This document shows, piece after piece, positions 21,678 through 30,803 of a DNA stretch of 64,000 nt. This stretch comes from [Lactobacillus] timonensis. GTDB lineage: Bacteria; Bacillota; Bacilli; Lactobacillales; Lactobacillaceae. The position numbers were made by a program, and so were the translations under genes. Under the pieces are notes generated by a model that did no database searches, was not told the origin of the DNA, and saw only the letters and a program-made list of their open reading frames with translations. Positions within the stretch are counted from its first letter, which is position 1, and each line of letters starts with the position of its first letter. The stretch spans positions 1,013,868 through 1,077,867 of the forward strand of contig NZ_LT964761.1 of the NCBI RefSeq assembly GCF_900240275.1. The letters run 5' to 3'.

Positions 21678-21820
21678 CTCAAATCAACTTGCTAATTGAA
21701 ACAGATTCTTTAATATATAGTAAGAGGGCGAGGTCGCTACTCTGACCCTCAAGCGTGATCTGAGATACGTGTTTTATTTGAGAAGAAGTCTTGTTTGACT
21801 CCAACCACAGTTTAGGAAGA

Positions 21821-21848
21821 GCTAACCATCTTATATGGTTGGCTTTTT
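21821..21848 (+). terminator. Hairpin with T-run on plus strand
   Basis: A 9-base stem (21821-21829 with 21835-21843, one wobble) and five T. It would stop plus-strand transcription entering the lysis genes from the left. The gap 21631-21896 holds no gene; the rest is unassigned and probably includes the recombinase-operon promoter. Confidence 0.5.
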
Positions 21849-21861
21849 GTTATGGTAAAAG

Positions 21862-21891
21862 AAAAAAGCCTGCAGACCGGAGTCCACAGGC
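21862..21891 (-). terminator. Intrinsic terminator of the late operon
   Basis: Minus-strand 9-base stem (21891-21883 with 21876-21868, one mismatch) followed by six U, 6 bases after the lysin stop codon. It marks the end of the packaging/head/lysis operon. Confidence 0.8.
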
Positions 21892-21896
21892 AAAAG

Positions 21897-22775
21897 TTAC
21901 AATAATTGATTAACTCGTTTTTGAATTTGGGTGGGGTCATAGCCGGCTTGCTTCAAGCGGTTGATTCGTTCATTACCATTTCCCCAGGATCCTCGGATAA
22001 CTTCGCGTGCAATTTGGTCAACTGACTTACGGTTCAAGAGACGGTTAACCTTTTCTTGGACCACCGCATAGTCATAACCAGCAGCGGTTAAGAGCTGTTG
22101 ACGATCGGTACCATTACCCCATTGACCATTTAAGACTTCAACAGCTAGCTCATCAGGGTTCTTCCTGGTAACTGGCTGCTTTTTGTTAATGACAGCTGCG
22201 TAGTCAATGTAGGCATAATCTAGATCACAGTTGCCATTGACACCTGGAACAGAACCAGTAGAGGAATGTTGCCAGATTCCGTAATTACCACTGTAGTTAC
22301 AACACGGACCATATTCAGCCACCCAGACAGCATAGCGTTGAGCGACGGAAGGTGAAATGTAATTTTGCAGTGGTGATCGCGAAATATACAGTCCGGCATA
22401 GCAACCGTTTTGTTCCAAAACACTACAAAAGCTTTTCACTAAGCTATCACAGAAGTTACGACCATTGGCAAACTGCCACTTTTCTTCTAAGTCAAAGTAG
22501 ATTGGAAAATCAAAATGACGATTACCAAGGACGGTTAAACAGGCCCGGGCTTCATTGGCTGCATCAGCGGGAGAAACGGCATAGGAATACCAGTAGGCAC
22601 CCACTTGTAAACCAGCTGCTTTGGCTTGGGTATAATGTTCTGCAAAGTAACGGTCTTCTTGGCTTGCTGACCGACCATAACCAGCTCGGATTAGAACGAA
22701 TTTAACACCACTTGCTTTGACTGCATTGAAATCCACATGGCCTTGCCATTCAGAAACATCAATTCCAGAAATCAT
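21897..22775 (-). CDS. Endolysin, GH25 lysozyme with two CW_7 repeats
   Basis: A 292-residue phage lysin. The GH25 muramidase domain (about 1-190) begins 'GIDVSEWQGHVDFNAVK' with catalytic Asp, and 'FPIYFDLEEKWQF' carries the conserved Asp-x-Glu pair. Two C-terminal repeats of about 40 residues ('LAVEVLNGQWGNGTDRQ' and 'IAREVIRGSWGNGNER') are CW_7/Cpl-7-type cell-wall binding modules. There is no signal peptide, so release needs the upstream holin, whose stop codon overlaps the lysin ATG (ATGA). It is the last gene of the late operon. Confidence 0.95.
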   Translation of the reverse strand: MISGIDVSEWQGHVDFNAVKASGVKFVLIRAGYGRSASQEDRYFAEHYTQAKAAGLQVGAYWYSYAVSPADAANEARACLTVLGNRHFDFPIYFDLEEKWQFANGRNFCDSLVKSFCSVLEQNGCYAGLYISRSPLQNYISPSVAQRYAVWVAEYGPCCNYSGNYGIWQHSSTGSVPGVNGNCDLDYAYIDYAAVINKKQPVTRKNPDELAVEVLNGQWGNGTDRQQLLTAAGYDYAVVQEKVNRLLNRKSVDQIAREVIRGSWGNGNERINRLKQAGYDPTQIQKRVNQLL

Positions 22776-23185
22776 TGATGATCACCATCCTTATCATGTA
22801 ATTGTTGGAGGACACTCTTTAACTTATCGGGCACAGGTAGACCTAAGCGACTGGTATTTTCTAGTAATGAAATGCCCTCATTAGAGATATAGAAGAAAAT
22901 CGTAGCAGTACGGATCGCTGAACCATTCTTTAATAGGTAAATATCAAGGCAATGTGCAATACCGACCAATAATAGAATTAACACTTTGCGCGTAAGCCCA
23001 CGAAAGCCAATTTCACTGGAGAGTTTATGTTCGTTAATGGCACAAAGCACTCCGGTGATATAGTCCACTACCATGAAAATGAGTAGAACATATAGAAAAC
23101 CATCCAGTCCGCCTAAGAACCAGCCGAGGAAAGCCCCAATTGCACCAAAGCATGAATTAATTACTGTTAAACTAGTTGTCTTCAT
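22772..23185 (-). CDS. Phage holin (phage_holin_4 / Cph1 type)
   Basis: A holin of about 137 residues with hydrophobic segments 'AIGAFLGWFLGGLDGFLYVLLIFMVVDYITGVL' (in two helices) and 'VLILLLVGIAHCLDIYLL', and the conserved 'DYITG' and 'GFRGLTRK' features of the toxin-secretion/phage-lysis holin family. The start is either ATG 23185 or ATG 23194; GAGGAG at 23203-23198 is 12 or 3 bases away. Longer readings of this frame would run through the upstream gene and are not supported. It overlaps the head-closure gene by about 14 bases, which shows directly that no tail genes lie between head and lysis modules. Confidence 0.85.
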   Translation of the reverse strand: MKTTSLTVINSCFGAIGAFLGWFLGGLDGFLYVLLIFMVVDYITGVLCAINEHKLSSEIGFRGLTRKVLILLLVGIAHCLDIYLLKNGSAIRTATIFFYISNEGISLLENTSRLGLPVPDKLKSVLQQLHDKDGDHQ

Positions 23186-23555
23186 TCGGATCATCAACTC
23201 CTCTCGAATATTCAGCCTTAATTTCCAGATACTCATGGTTGTACTTAACGTCATCAATAAAGCCAATATTGTAGCCACGACCTTCAAACCAAATGTTGGT
23301 TTCTTCGTCAACATCATCACGGTATCGGATGATGAATGACAGTTGTTTTTCCAATTTCACCGTGACCGCTGTGTAGTATTCCTGACCGTGTAGGGCAGAA
23401 ACTTTTGCCCACACATCGCCTAAGCGAACATCCTTGTACATCGACATTCCGGTATTAGGATTTTCGCCGACATATTTCTTTTTCATCAGCGTAATGCGGC
23501 GATCTAGTTCACCAATATCAGCAATCTTACTGACCCGTTTATTTTGCTGTTGCAT
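23172..23555 (-). CDS. Phage head closure / head-tail adaptor protein
   Basis: A 127-residue protein of the SPP1 gp16-like head-closure family. It begins 'ADIGELDRRITLMKKKY' and contains 'TGMSMYKDVRLGDVWAKV', the usual small-barrel pattern for stoppers that plug the filled head and receive the tail. It starts on a TAATG overlap with the preceding connector gene. Its partner tail terminator and tail tube are missing from the element. Confidence 0.85.
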   Translation of the reverse strand: MQQQNKRVSKIADIGELDRRITLMKKKYVGENPNTGMSMYKDVRLGDVWAKVSALHGQEYYTAVTVKLEKQLSFIIRYRDDVDEETNIWFEGRGYNIGFIDDVKYNHEYLEIKAEYSRGVDDPNEDN

Positions 23556-23833
23556 TAAAATTCCTCCTTCCGGTAAGGGGACAAGATAGCCCGAAGAAAC
23601 TTGATCATGGCATCAAAATCAGCCGTTTCCCGATATTCGTAAAGGTAAGCTACGGTATAGAGAATCGCGGTATGAATATCATCAGGGAGAGGATCAAATG
23701 CTGATAGAGGCTGACGAAGGACATTTTCGACGGTAGCAGTCGCCGATCCAATCAACTTTGTGATGAGGTCATCTTCAACAGTGTTATCAACTCTTAGGTA
23801 GGCTTTTGCTTCGGCCAAAGTAATAGCAGCCAC
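23555..23833 (-). CDS. Head-tail connector (gp6-like adaptor)
   Basis: A 92-residue helical adaptor of the HK97 gp6 type. 'LAEAKAYLRVDNTVEDDLI' and 'GSATATVENVLRQPL' are characteristic of this family, which forms a ring under the portal. It sits between capsid and head-closure genes, the normal order, with 16 bases to the capsid gene. Confidence 0.88.
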   Translation of the reverse strand: MAAITLAEAKAYLRVDNTVEDDLITKLIGSATATVENVLRQPLSAFDPLPDDIHTAILYTVAYLYEYRETADFDAMIKFLRAILSPYRKEEF

Positions 23834-23849
23834 ATTTCATCAGTCCTTT

Positions 23850-25028
23850 CTACTTAGCAGCCATGGCAAGAGTTTTAATGGCTTCTGGGAGGATGACTTT
23901 GCCATCTACTCGTTGCGAGCCCAAGAAACCGACTTGACCAGTTACAGCATAAAGTTCATTAAGTCGTTTAAAGGTTCGACCTTGACGATCAGCAATCCAA
24001 TAGTAATTGAAATCACCAAAGAGCACTGGTTTATTAGATGCGGCCATGGATGGCATGAACGGACTAGTATAAACTGGGCAATTGAGGATTCGATCTGGTT
24101 GGCCAGCTTGAACAGAAGGCTGCCAGATATATTGACCATTGTTATCCTTCATTTTGCGAATGGCTTTCACGGTATCATCATTCATTAAGAAAACAGCATT
24201 TTGACGGTATGGTGCTCTTAAGGAATAGAAAAGTTCGATCAAATCATCAAAAGTCAATGTATCGGCCTTAGCAGCTGTGGATCCCGCAGACGCACCATTA
24301 GTGTCGGTTAAGATACCAGTTGGTTGGCCAGTGCCGGTACCCGTTAGGAAGGCTTGTTCTTCAGCATTACCAAGTCGACGACCAAATTCATCAGATAAAT
24401 AGGACATCAAGTCGAAGGCGGAGTCATTCAGTAGTTCTTCCGATACCTTGATCAGAGTCCCCAATTTGTGAGCACTGAGGGATACTTGACTAAATTGAGT
24501 ATTAGATTCTGTGTAGGCTGCTTCTTCCTCGAGCCAAGCAGCTGTTCCTTCGCTCGCGACAACCGGAATCTTATGTTCACCGCTATTGGTTTGAATGACA
24601 TGGCTGATGGTTCGCAGGACGTTGGCTTCTTGAAGCTTTTGAATCAGTTGATTTTCAAACTCATTTGGCACTAGGAAGCCACCATCTGGATCCGTACCTT
24701 CTTTTAGTGCATCAACGACCGCATGACCACGCATCATTTGCCAAAAGTTCTGCGCATAAGCATCCTGACCCTTTGGTAATTCTCCAGCAGTCGGGGTATT
24801 AGTAAGGGCTTTAGTTGTGGGCTGATTGAGTTCTGCTTCAATTTCATCTTGTTTATGGAGCCGATCGATTTCCTTACCCAAGTTGACGACGTCTTGTTCC
24901 ATCTTTTCGTAGGTAGCGTTGTCCTCAGCAGAAAGTACATCAGCTTCTTTTTGTTTAGTGTCCAGGAAATCCTTTGCTTGCTTCCAAATACGGGCACGCT
25001 TTTCTTGTAATTCAGTAATCTTGTTCAT
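23850..25028 (-). CDS. Major capsid protein, HK97 fold
   Basis: A 392-residue capsid precursor. Residues 1-95 are charged and coiled-coil-like ('LQEKRARIWKQAKDF'), the scaffolding delta domain that the protease removes. The HK97-type core starts around 105 with 'GTDPDGGFLVPNEFENQLIQ' and includes 'KLGTLIKVSEELLNDS' and 'AEEQAFLTGTGTGQPTGIL', all typical. It follows the ClpP-like protease gene by 18 bases. The element therefore encodes its own capsid. Confidence 0.95.
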   Translation of the reverse strand: MNKITELQEKRARIWKQAKDFLDTKQKEADVLSAEDNATYEKMEQDVVNLGKEIDRLHKQDEIEAELNQPTTKALTNTPTAGELPKGQDAYAQNFWQMMRGHAVVDALKEGTDPDGGFLVPNEFENQLIQKLQEANVLRTISHVIQTNSGEHKIPVVASEGTAAWLEEEAAYTESNTQFSQVSLSAHKLGTLIKVSEELLNDSAFDLMSYLSDEFGRRLGNAEEQAFLTGTGTGQPTGILTDTNGASAGSTAAKADTLTFDDLIELFYSLRAPYRQNAVFLMNDDTVKAIRKMKDNNGQYIWQPSVQAGQPDRILNCPVYTSPFMPSMAASNKPVLFGDFNYYWIADRQGRTFKRLNELYAVTGQVGFLGSQRVDGKVILPEAIKTLAMAAK

Positions 25029-25046
25029 TGATAAGTTCCTCCTAAA

Positions 25047-25718
25047 TTAGTGTGATAACAAAGAAAGCCGCTTTTGCAGCGACTTTACAGAAATAGTAGA
25101 TTTTGCTTTAGGCTTGAGTTTATTCAATAACACCAGGTCAGATTGCTTATCGGAATACGAGTAACAATCTGTGACATTCTTATTGTCACCCAGCATGGCA
25201 TCAGCAAAGCCTAATTCGATAGCTTTATTGACGTTCATCCAAGTTTCGTTATCCATCATTGTTGAAATCTTTTCACGGGGCAGGTTGGTTTTCAGCTCAT
25301 AGGCATTGATGATCGACTCCTTGGTTTCAGCTAGCATTTGCGCAGCGTGGTCGAGATCTCTTTCTTGACCGCCGACAATAGTCAGTGGATTGTGGATCAT
25401 TAGCATAGCCGCAGGAGCCATTGAAACAGTAGTTCCAGCCATCGCAATTACCGAAGCAGCAGATGCCGCAATACCTGAGATTTTGACATTGACTTCATTC
25501 GGGTAATTCATCAGCATGGTATAAATTTGACTGGCAGCGGTACAATCACCACCAGGGGAGTTCAGCCAGAGATCGATTGGATCCTGACTTTCATTAAGTT
25601 CGTCTTGGAATACCTGTGGTGAAACATCGTCATGCACCCAGCTATCAGGAGCAATTACCCCAGAGATAGCTAGTTGCCGCTGATCACCATTTTGTTTCCA
25701 GTTCCAGAAACGTTTCAT
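25047..25718 (-). CDS. ClpP-like prohead protease
   Basis: A 223-residue serine protease that matures the prohead. The nucleophile region 'GIAASAASVIAMAG', the histidine in 'AAMLMIHNPLTIVGG' and the upstream 'WLNSPGGDCTAASQIYTM' are the ClpP-fold motifs. Its start overlaps the portal gene stop (ATGA). Located between portal and capsid, the usual place. Confidence 0.94.
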   Translation of the reverse strand: MKRFWNWKQNGDQRQLAISGVIAPDSWVHDDVSPQVFQDELNESQDPIDLWLNSPGGDCTAASQIYTMLMNYPNEVNVKISGIAASAASVIAMAGTTVSMAPAAMLMIHNPLTIVGGQERDLDHAAQMLAETKESIINAYELKTNLPREKISTMMDNETWMNVNKAIELGFADAMLGDNKNVTDCYSYSDKQSDLVLLNKLKPKAKSTISVKSLQKRLSLLSH

Positions 25719-26980
25719 TCTTTTGGTTCCTCACTTTCTTTGGTTGTTTGCGTGTTATAGAAATTACCGGCTTGGTTAAGTGGCAGCATGTTACCGTTAA
25801 CCAAGTACTGATCACCACCTTCATCAGCAGGGATACGGTTGAGATCCTCTAACTCACGAATGTCATTAGCAGATAACCAGCCATTTTGTCGACCAATGGC
25901 ATACCCATTCATCCGGCTTTCGTAATCACCACGTAGTAGTCCATCAACATTGAATTTAACGAAAAACTTTCGTTGATCATCAGCGGAAAGTAGCTGTTGA
26001 TTCATAGCTTGTTCCCAGCGAATACACCAAGGGTTCAGGGTGTACTTTACAAATTCGAGTGATTGTTGCTCGATATTTGAGAAAGTCGAACGATCTAGGT
26101 CACCAACCATATGCGGTGGTACACGAAAAATTCTGGCAATTTCGTCGAGTTGGAATTTTCGAGTATCAAGAAATTGCGCTTGGTCGGGTGGAATGGAAAG
26201 CTGGTGAAAAGTCATTCCTTCTTCCAAGACAGCAATGCTGTGATTATTAGATCCCGAAAATTGTGACTGCCAACTTTTCCGAAGCCGTTCAGGGTCTTTG
26301 ACTACATTAGGGTGCTCTAGAACACCACCAGGAGTGGCATCATTTTTGAAGAAAGTGGCTCCGTATTGTTCGGCAGCCATGGATAATCCAATCGCATTCT
26401 TAGCCATAGCAATGGGACTGTAACCAATCAAACCATCAAAACCCAATCCGGCGATATGAAGGACTTCATCGGACAAGAGAATTACTTGTTTCAATTTATT
26501 TTTTGCCTGGTAATCATCGTAGTTGCGAGTATAGGTATAGTAGATTTCACCGTTGGCAGCTCTGTTAACGTCCATTCGATCAGGCATCAAAGGATAGAGT
26601 CCGGTGATCTTGCCTTGACCGTTTCGAATGATTTGTGCATAGGCATTACCCCACAGTAATAAATGGTTCATCATGGTTTCACGAAAGATAAAACTGGTCA
26701 TTTCTGGATTTGGCGCATCATGAAGCAAAAAATAAAGCGGGTGGTTAATTGCCCGCTGTTTACCACCATCGCTGGTGTATTGATAAATATGAAGTGGTAG
26801 TTCAGCTAATCCTTCAGCCAAGACTCGAACACAAGCATAAACTGCAGTATTTTGCATTGCAGTACGTTCGGTCACATTTTGGCCAGCCATCGAACTGCCG
26901 AAGAAAAATGACATGGTGCTAGACAAGGTGTTTTTAGGTGAAGCTTTATTGGTATGGAATAATTTATTAAATAAACCCAT
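25715..26980 (-). CDS. Phage portal protein, HK97 family
   Basis: A 421-residue portal protein forming the DNA channel at one capsid vertex. Typical features are 'TAMQNTAVYACVRVLAEGLAELPLHIY', split here as consecutive helices, 'LLLWGNAYAQIIRNGQGKI' and 'LDEIARIFRVPPHMVGDLDR'. An Asn/Gln-rich variable C-terminus ends 'TTKESEEPKE'. It follows the terminase gene by 28 bases and overlaps the protease gene. Confidence 0.95.
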   Translation of the reverse strand: MGLFNKLFHTNKASPKNTLSSTMSFFFGSSMAGQNVTERTAMQNTAVYACVRVLAEGLAELPLHIYQYTSDGGKQRAINHPLYFLLHDAPNPEMTSFIFRETMMNHLLLWGNAYAQIIRNGQGKITGLYPLMPDRMDVNRAANGEIYYTYTRNYDDYQAKNKLKQVILLSDEVLHIAGLGFDGLIGYSPIAMAKNAIGLSMAAEQYGATFFKNDATPGGVLEHPNVVKDPERLRKSWQSQFSGSNNHSIAVLEEGMTFHQLSIPPDQAQFLDTRKFQLDEIARIFRVPPHMVGDLDRSTFSNIEQQSLEFVKYTLNPWCIRWEQAMNQQLLSADDQRKFFVKFNVDGLLRGDYESRMNGYAIGRQNGWLSANDIRELEDLNRIPADEGGDQYLVNGNMLPLNQAGNFYNTQTTKESEEPKE

Positions 26981-27008
26981 GGCATCAACTCCTTTCAGTC
27001 CTACGCAA

Positions 27009-28607
27009 TTACAACATCAATAGGCCTCGACCATCATAAACAGAATCACCATTATCCTCATTTCGGATAGCACGATCCAGTCCCATAATGGTGGCCACTA
27101 CGCCATCAATTTTTTCGGTTGACTTAGCCTTATCCGGTTTGATATTTCCGGCTGGGTCAGTGCGGATGTAGATGTTATCCATCATCCAGCGTAAGACCGG
27201 ATGACCACCATGAGCGATCTTCTTTTCCAGAGTTAATCGCATTAGTTCTTTAGTTGGAGGCGTCATGTCCTTAAATCCCTGGCCAAATGGGACCACGGTG
27301 AATCCCATACCTTCAAGATTTTGAACCATTTCGACAGCTCCCCACCGGTCGAAAGCAATTTCACGGATGTGATATTTCTTTCCCAGATCATCAATAAAGT
27401 GTTCGATGAATCCGTAGTGAACCACATTTCCTTCTGTTGTTTGCAGATAACCTTGCTGCTTCCAAATATCGTAAGGAACATGATCACGTCGAACTCGTAA
27501 GTCAACATTATCTTCAGGAATCCAGAAATAGGGTAGAAGGGTATAACCTTCAGAATCATCCCTTGGTGGAAACACTAGAACAAAAGCAGTTATATCGGTA
27601 GTCGACGACAGGTCGAGTCCACCGTAACAATCTCGTCCCCGTAGTTCATTAGGATCAACTGGAAAAGCACAAGCATCCCATTTATCCATGGGCATCCAAC
27701 GAACGTCCTGTTTTACCCATTGATTCAAACGAAGCTGTCGGAAGGTATTTTCCTCTGCTGGATTTTCCTTGGCAGAGTTGTAGGCGTCCTTGACTTTCTC
27801 CATTTTGACTGTAATTCCTAAAGAAGGATTAGCTTTTTTCCAGACTTCGGGGCTCGACCAATCCTCATCCCGATCAGCACCATAAATTACCGGGTAAAAG
27901 CGGGGGTCATGTTTTCGACCTTTCATGATATCAATTGCTTTTTGATGGACTTGATAACAAATGGAATGCTCATCATTGCCAGCGGTTGTGATTAAGAAGT
28001 AAAGGGGCTGAGTTCTGGCATCCCCCGATCCCTTCGTCATAACGTCATAGAGTTTCCGGTTCGGTTGGGTATGCAGTTCGTCAAAGATAACTCCGGACAC
28101 ATTAAACCCATGTTTAGAATAGGCGTCAGCAGATAGAACTTGATAAAAGCTATTAGTTGGTTCGTAGATCAACCGCTTCTGTGAAGCAAGAATTTTACAA
28201 CGTTTCTTTAAGGCTGGGTTCATTCGCACCATGTCGGCAGCCACGTCAAAGACAATCGCGGCCTGTTGACGGTCAGCAGCACAACCATAAACCTCTGCTC
28301 GTTCTTCACCATCGGCACAGCAGAGTAACAAAGCGATGGCGGCAGCTAGTTCTGATTTACCTTGCTTCTTTGGGATTTCTACATAGGCAGTATTGAATTG
28401 ACGATAGCCATCTGGTTTTAGGATTCCAAAGACATCACGAATAATTTTTTCTTGCCAGTCGATGAGGTCAAAAGGTTTACCGGCCCAGGTTCCCTTGGTA
28501 TGGCATAGGCATTCGATAAATGAAACTGCAAAATCGGCAGCGTCTTTGTTGTAGGCCGAATTCTTAGCCATGAACTGAGTGGGTTTATAATCTTTTAGTT
28601 TTCGCAA
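27009..28607 (-). CDS. Phage terminase large subunit
   Basis: A 532-residue DNA-packaging motor. Walker A is 'EIPKKQGKSELAAA' (about residues 76-89), Walker B is 'GVIFDELHT', and the C-terminal nuclease includes 'CYGGLDLSSTTDITAFVLV' and 'DRWGAVEMVQNLEGMGF'. The TTG at 28607 is chosen because homologous terminases begin with the 'LKDYKPTQFMAK' segment; an AAAGGA lies 13 bases upstream, which is long. An intrinsic terminator (28636-28664) precedes it, an odd position for an essential late gene. Confidence 0.93.
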   Translation of the reverse strand: MRKLKDYKPTQFMAKNSAYNKDAADFAVSFIECLCHTKGTWAGKPFDLIDWQEKIIRDVFGILKPDGYRQFNTAYVEIPKKQGKSELAAAIALLLCCADGEERAEVYGCAADRQQAAIVFDVAADMVRMNPALKKRCKILASQKRLIYEPTNSFYQVLSADAYSKHGFNVSGVIFDELHTQPNRKLYDVMTKGSGDARTQPLYFLITTAGNDEHSICYQVHQKAIDIMKGRKHDPRFYPVIYGADRDEDWSSPEVWKKANPSLGITVKMEKVKDAYNSAKENPAEENTFRQLRLNQWVKQDVRWMPMDKWDACAFPVDPNELRGRDCYGGLDLSSTTDITAFVLVFPPRDDSEGYTLLPYFWIPEDNVDLRVRRDHVPYDIWKQQGYLQTTEGNVVHYGFIEHFIDDLGKKYHIREIAFDRWGAVEMVQNLEGMGFTVVPFGQGFKDMTPPTKELMRLTLEKKIAHGGHPVLRWMMDNIYIRTDPAGNIKPDKAKSTEKIDGVVATIMGLDRAIRNEDNGDSVYDGRGLLML

Positions 28608-28635
28608 GAGGGCATCACATCCTTTCAGTTGTACT

Positions 28636-28664
28636 AAAAAAGCACTGAGAATTAACTCAATGCT
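28636..28664 (-). terminator. Intra-operon terminator before terminase
   Basis: Minus-strand 9-base stem (28664-28656 with 28649-28641, one wobble), a 6-base loop and five to six U. It is located between DUF5049 and terminase genes in the same operon. Confidence 0.7.
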
Positions 28665-28674
28665 TGGCTGATGA

Positions 28675-28881
28675 TTAATTAAACTTGCCAGTTAATATCA
28701 AATTTACGTACCCGGCACGGTCAGTGGTCAAATAGTCGATTAGATCGTAACAATTATAGTAGTAAGCCAGACGCTTTACGTTTTCGACATCAAACATATT
28801 TATTTCACCGGTATTGCGAATTTGTAAAACCTGTTGGCGAATACGATCACGTTTGGCTAATTCTTCTTTGATTCTGTTCAT
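28675..28881 (-). CDS. DUF5049-type phage protein
   Basis: A 68-residue protein with the pattern 'QVLQIRNTGEINMFDVENV' and 'YVNLILTGKFN', as in DUF5049 proteins found near terminase genes of Firmicute phage-like elements. No function is known. It starts 3 bases after the preceding gene, so they are probably coupled. Confidence 0.7.
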   Translation of the reverse strand: MNRIKEELAKRDRIRQQVLQIRNTGEINMFDVENVKRLAYYYNCYDLIDYLTTDRAGYVNLILTGKFN

Positions 28882-28883
28882 GA

Positions 28884-29504
28884 CTAAGCCTCCTGGTTCT
28901 TAAAAGCAGCTGATCCGGTTAGATTTCGTAGCAGTACTTTTCTTTGTGCTTTGTATTCGGGACCGATAAATCCTAGGCGTAGCAAGAAGCAACGGAAGAC
29001 ATATTTCTCATTAATCTCTTCGTGTGGTTCTGATATGATTCGTTTGTGGCTGATGGCGTATTGCACTAACTTGTCGACAAATTGTTGATAAGCCAGCGCA
29101 TCACTAGCATCAACTTGATCAAACCAATTAAATGTTACTTGTTGGTCGTCAACGTCTAAGGGGAGCGTTTCCAGCTGGCAAGCATCCTTAATTAGCTGTC
29201 CCTTGGCCCAGATTAGGTGACACAGGTTATCGAGAGCTTGATCTGTAAATTTATCTCGCCGGTAGGTCAGATTCAGTTTAATTATTTCAGTAGGGTGGAA
29301 GCCTTGCTGTTCAAGGTATTCAAGTAAATTGGTTGGAATTTCATCCGAGGATGTTAGGATTCCATCTTTGTTAACAGTGTACTTGCCAATCTGATAAGCG
29401 TAGGTAGGTGTGTACTGATATTCTGCCTTTTGATGAGTATAGACAGCTAGCTTTGTCACCAGTTCTTTTCGCTGCCGACCGTGTACATTAAATTTGATTT
29501 CCAT
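28884..29504 (-). CDS. Conserved phage-element protein of unknown function
   Basis: A 206-residue protein. Its N-terminus 'MEIKFNVHGRQRKELVTKLA' and 'AYQIGKYTVNKDGILTSS' match a family often labelled 'virulence protein' in tail-less or defective phage elements next to DUF5049 genes; the label has no functional basis that I know of. No catalytic motif or membrane segment is visible. ATG at 29504 follows AAGGAG. Confidence 0.6.
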   Translation of the reverse strand: MEIKFNVHGRQRKELVTKLAVYTHQKAEYQYTPTYAYQIGKYTVNKDGILTSSDEIPTNLLEYLEQQGFHPTEIIKLNLTYRRDKFTDQALDNLCHLIWAKGQLIKDACQLETLPLDVDDQQVTFNWFDQVDASDALAYQQFVDKLVQYAISHKRIISEPHEEINEKYVFRCFLLRLGFIGPEYKAQRKVLLRNLTGSAAFKNQEA

Positions 29505-29576
29505 CTTCTGTATCTCCTTATTGGGTTACTGTATACATCACTCTAAAAGGCACAGATAGCAAGGCTTTTCAGTACT

Positions 29577-30803
29577 TTAGGCCGGCTTTTTAACCTTACT
29601 GTAAGGAATCGATTTCCCATCCCTTTCCACACTGACTTTCTGATCCGAATCGACTTGTTCAATATAGCGGTTGACGATGACATCGCAATATTTAGGATCC
29701 AGCTCCATCATGTAGCAAATCCGATTAGTCTGTTCACAAGCAATGAGAGTGGATCCAGAACCGCCAAAGGGATCAAGAACTGTACAGTTAGACATTGTCG
29801 AATTCATGATTGGATAGGCAAGTAAGGGGATAGGTTTCATTGTTGGGTGTTCCTTACTTTGCTTAGGACGGTCAAATTCCCAGATAGTGGATTCCTTTCG
29901 CCCGGTGTACCATTCGTGTTTGCCATCTTTCTTCCATCCATAGAGTACGGGTTCATGCTGCCACTGGTAGGGTGAACGACCAAGTACTAATGATTGCTTC
30001 TTCCAGATACAGCAACCGGATAAATAAAAACCAGCATCTTGGAAAGCACGGCGGAAGTTAAGGCCTTCCGTATCGGCATGGAAAACATAGATGCTGGCAT
30101 CGTTAGCCATCGCTTGATTCATATTTTGAAAAGCAGCGAGCAGAAACTGGTAGAACTTGTCATCGGCTTGATGATCATTCTTGATCTTGCCAGCCTTGCT
30201 GGAGTAATCGACATTGTATGGTGGATCAGTTAACACTAGGTTGACCTTATGATCACCCAGTAATTTCTGGTAGCTTTCTGTTTTAGTAGCGTCACCACAT
30301 AATAAAGTATGTTTACCTAAGTGCCATAAGTCGCCAGACTTCGAAAAAGTCGGTTTATCCAATTCACCATCCACGTCAAAATTATCATCATGGGTGTCAT
30401 CTTCGGTACCGAGAAGATCAGAGATCTCATTCTCGTCAAAACCAGTTAATGAAACATCCAAATCGCTGGCCTGTAAGTCGGTCATGAGCAGAGCCAACTT
30501 ATCCTTATCCCAATCACCGCTGATTTTGTTAAGTGCAATGTTCAGTGCCTTTTCTTTCTCATCATCCAGACTAACGACAACACATTCGGCTTCCTGGGTT
30601 CCTTCATCTTGGAGGATTTTTAACCGCTGGTGTCCTCCAACTATGCGACCAGTTTGTTGGTTCCAGATGATTGGATCGACATAACCGAATTCTTTCATTG
30701 AACGTTTTAACTTTTCGTAATCAGGATCGCCAGGCTTGAGATCTTTACGCGGATTGTAATCGGCAGGAATTAGATCCGCAATTTTTTTCTTGATAAATTT
30801 CAT
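29577..30803 (-). CDS. ParB-like domain fused to DNA methyltransferase
   Basis: A 408-residue fusion. Residues about 5-90 form a ParB/Srx-like N-terminal domain ('LIPADYNPRKDL' and 'GRIVGGHQRLKIL'). Residues about 155-395 form a site-specific amino-methyltransferase with catalytic 'DPPYNVDY' (193-200) and the SAM-binding 'LDPFGGSGSTLIACEQT'. In phage elements such proteins probably modify the element's DNA against host restriction; Mrr, which cuts methylated DNA, and a type I system flank this element. Coupled by overlap to the terminase small subunit. Confidence 0.92.
   Translation of the reverse strand: MKFIKKKIADLIPADYNPRKDLKPGDPDYEKLKRSMKEFGYVDPIIWNQQTGRIVGGHQRLKILQDEGTQEAECVVVSLDDEKEKALNIALNKISGDWDKDKLALLMTDLQASDLDVSLTGFDENEISDLLGTEDDTHDDNFDVDGELDKPTFSKSGDLWHLGKHTLLCGDATKTESYQKLLGDHKVNLVLTDPPYNVDYSSKAGKIKNDHQADDKFYQFLLAAFQNMNQAMANDASIYVFHADTEGLNFRRAFQDAGFYLSGCCIWKKQSLVLGRSPYQWQHEPVLYGWKKDGKHEWYTGRKESTIWEFDRPKQSKEHPTMKPIPLLAYPIMNSTMSNCTVLDPFGGSGSTLIACEQTNRICYMMELDPKYCDVIVNRYIEQVDSDQKVSVERDGKSIPYSKVKKPA

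Noticed and set aside
22772-23320. Longer 182-residue reading of the holin gene
   Set aside because: The extra N-terminus lies in another frame of the head-closure gene; the holin family length and the GAGGAG site support a start near 23185-23194.
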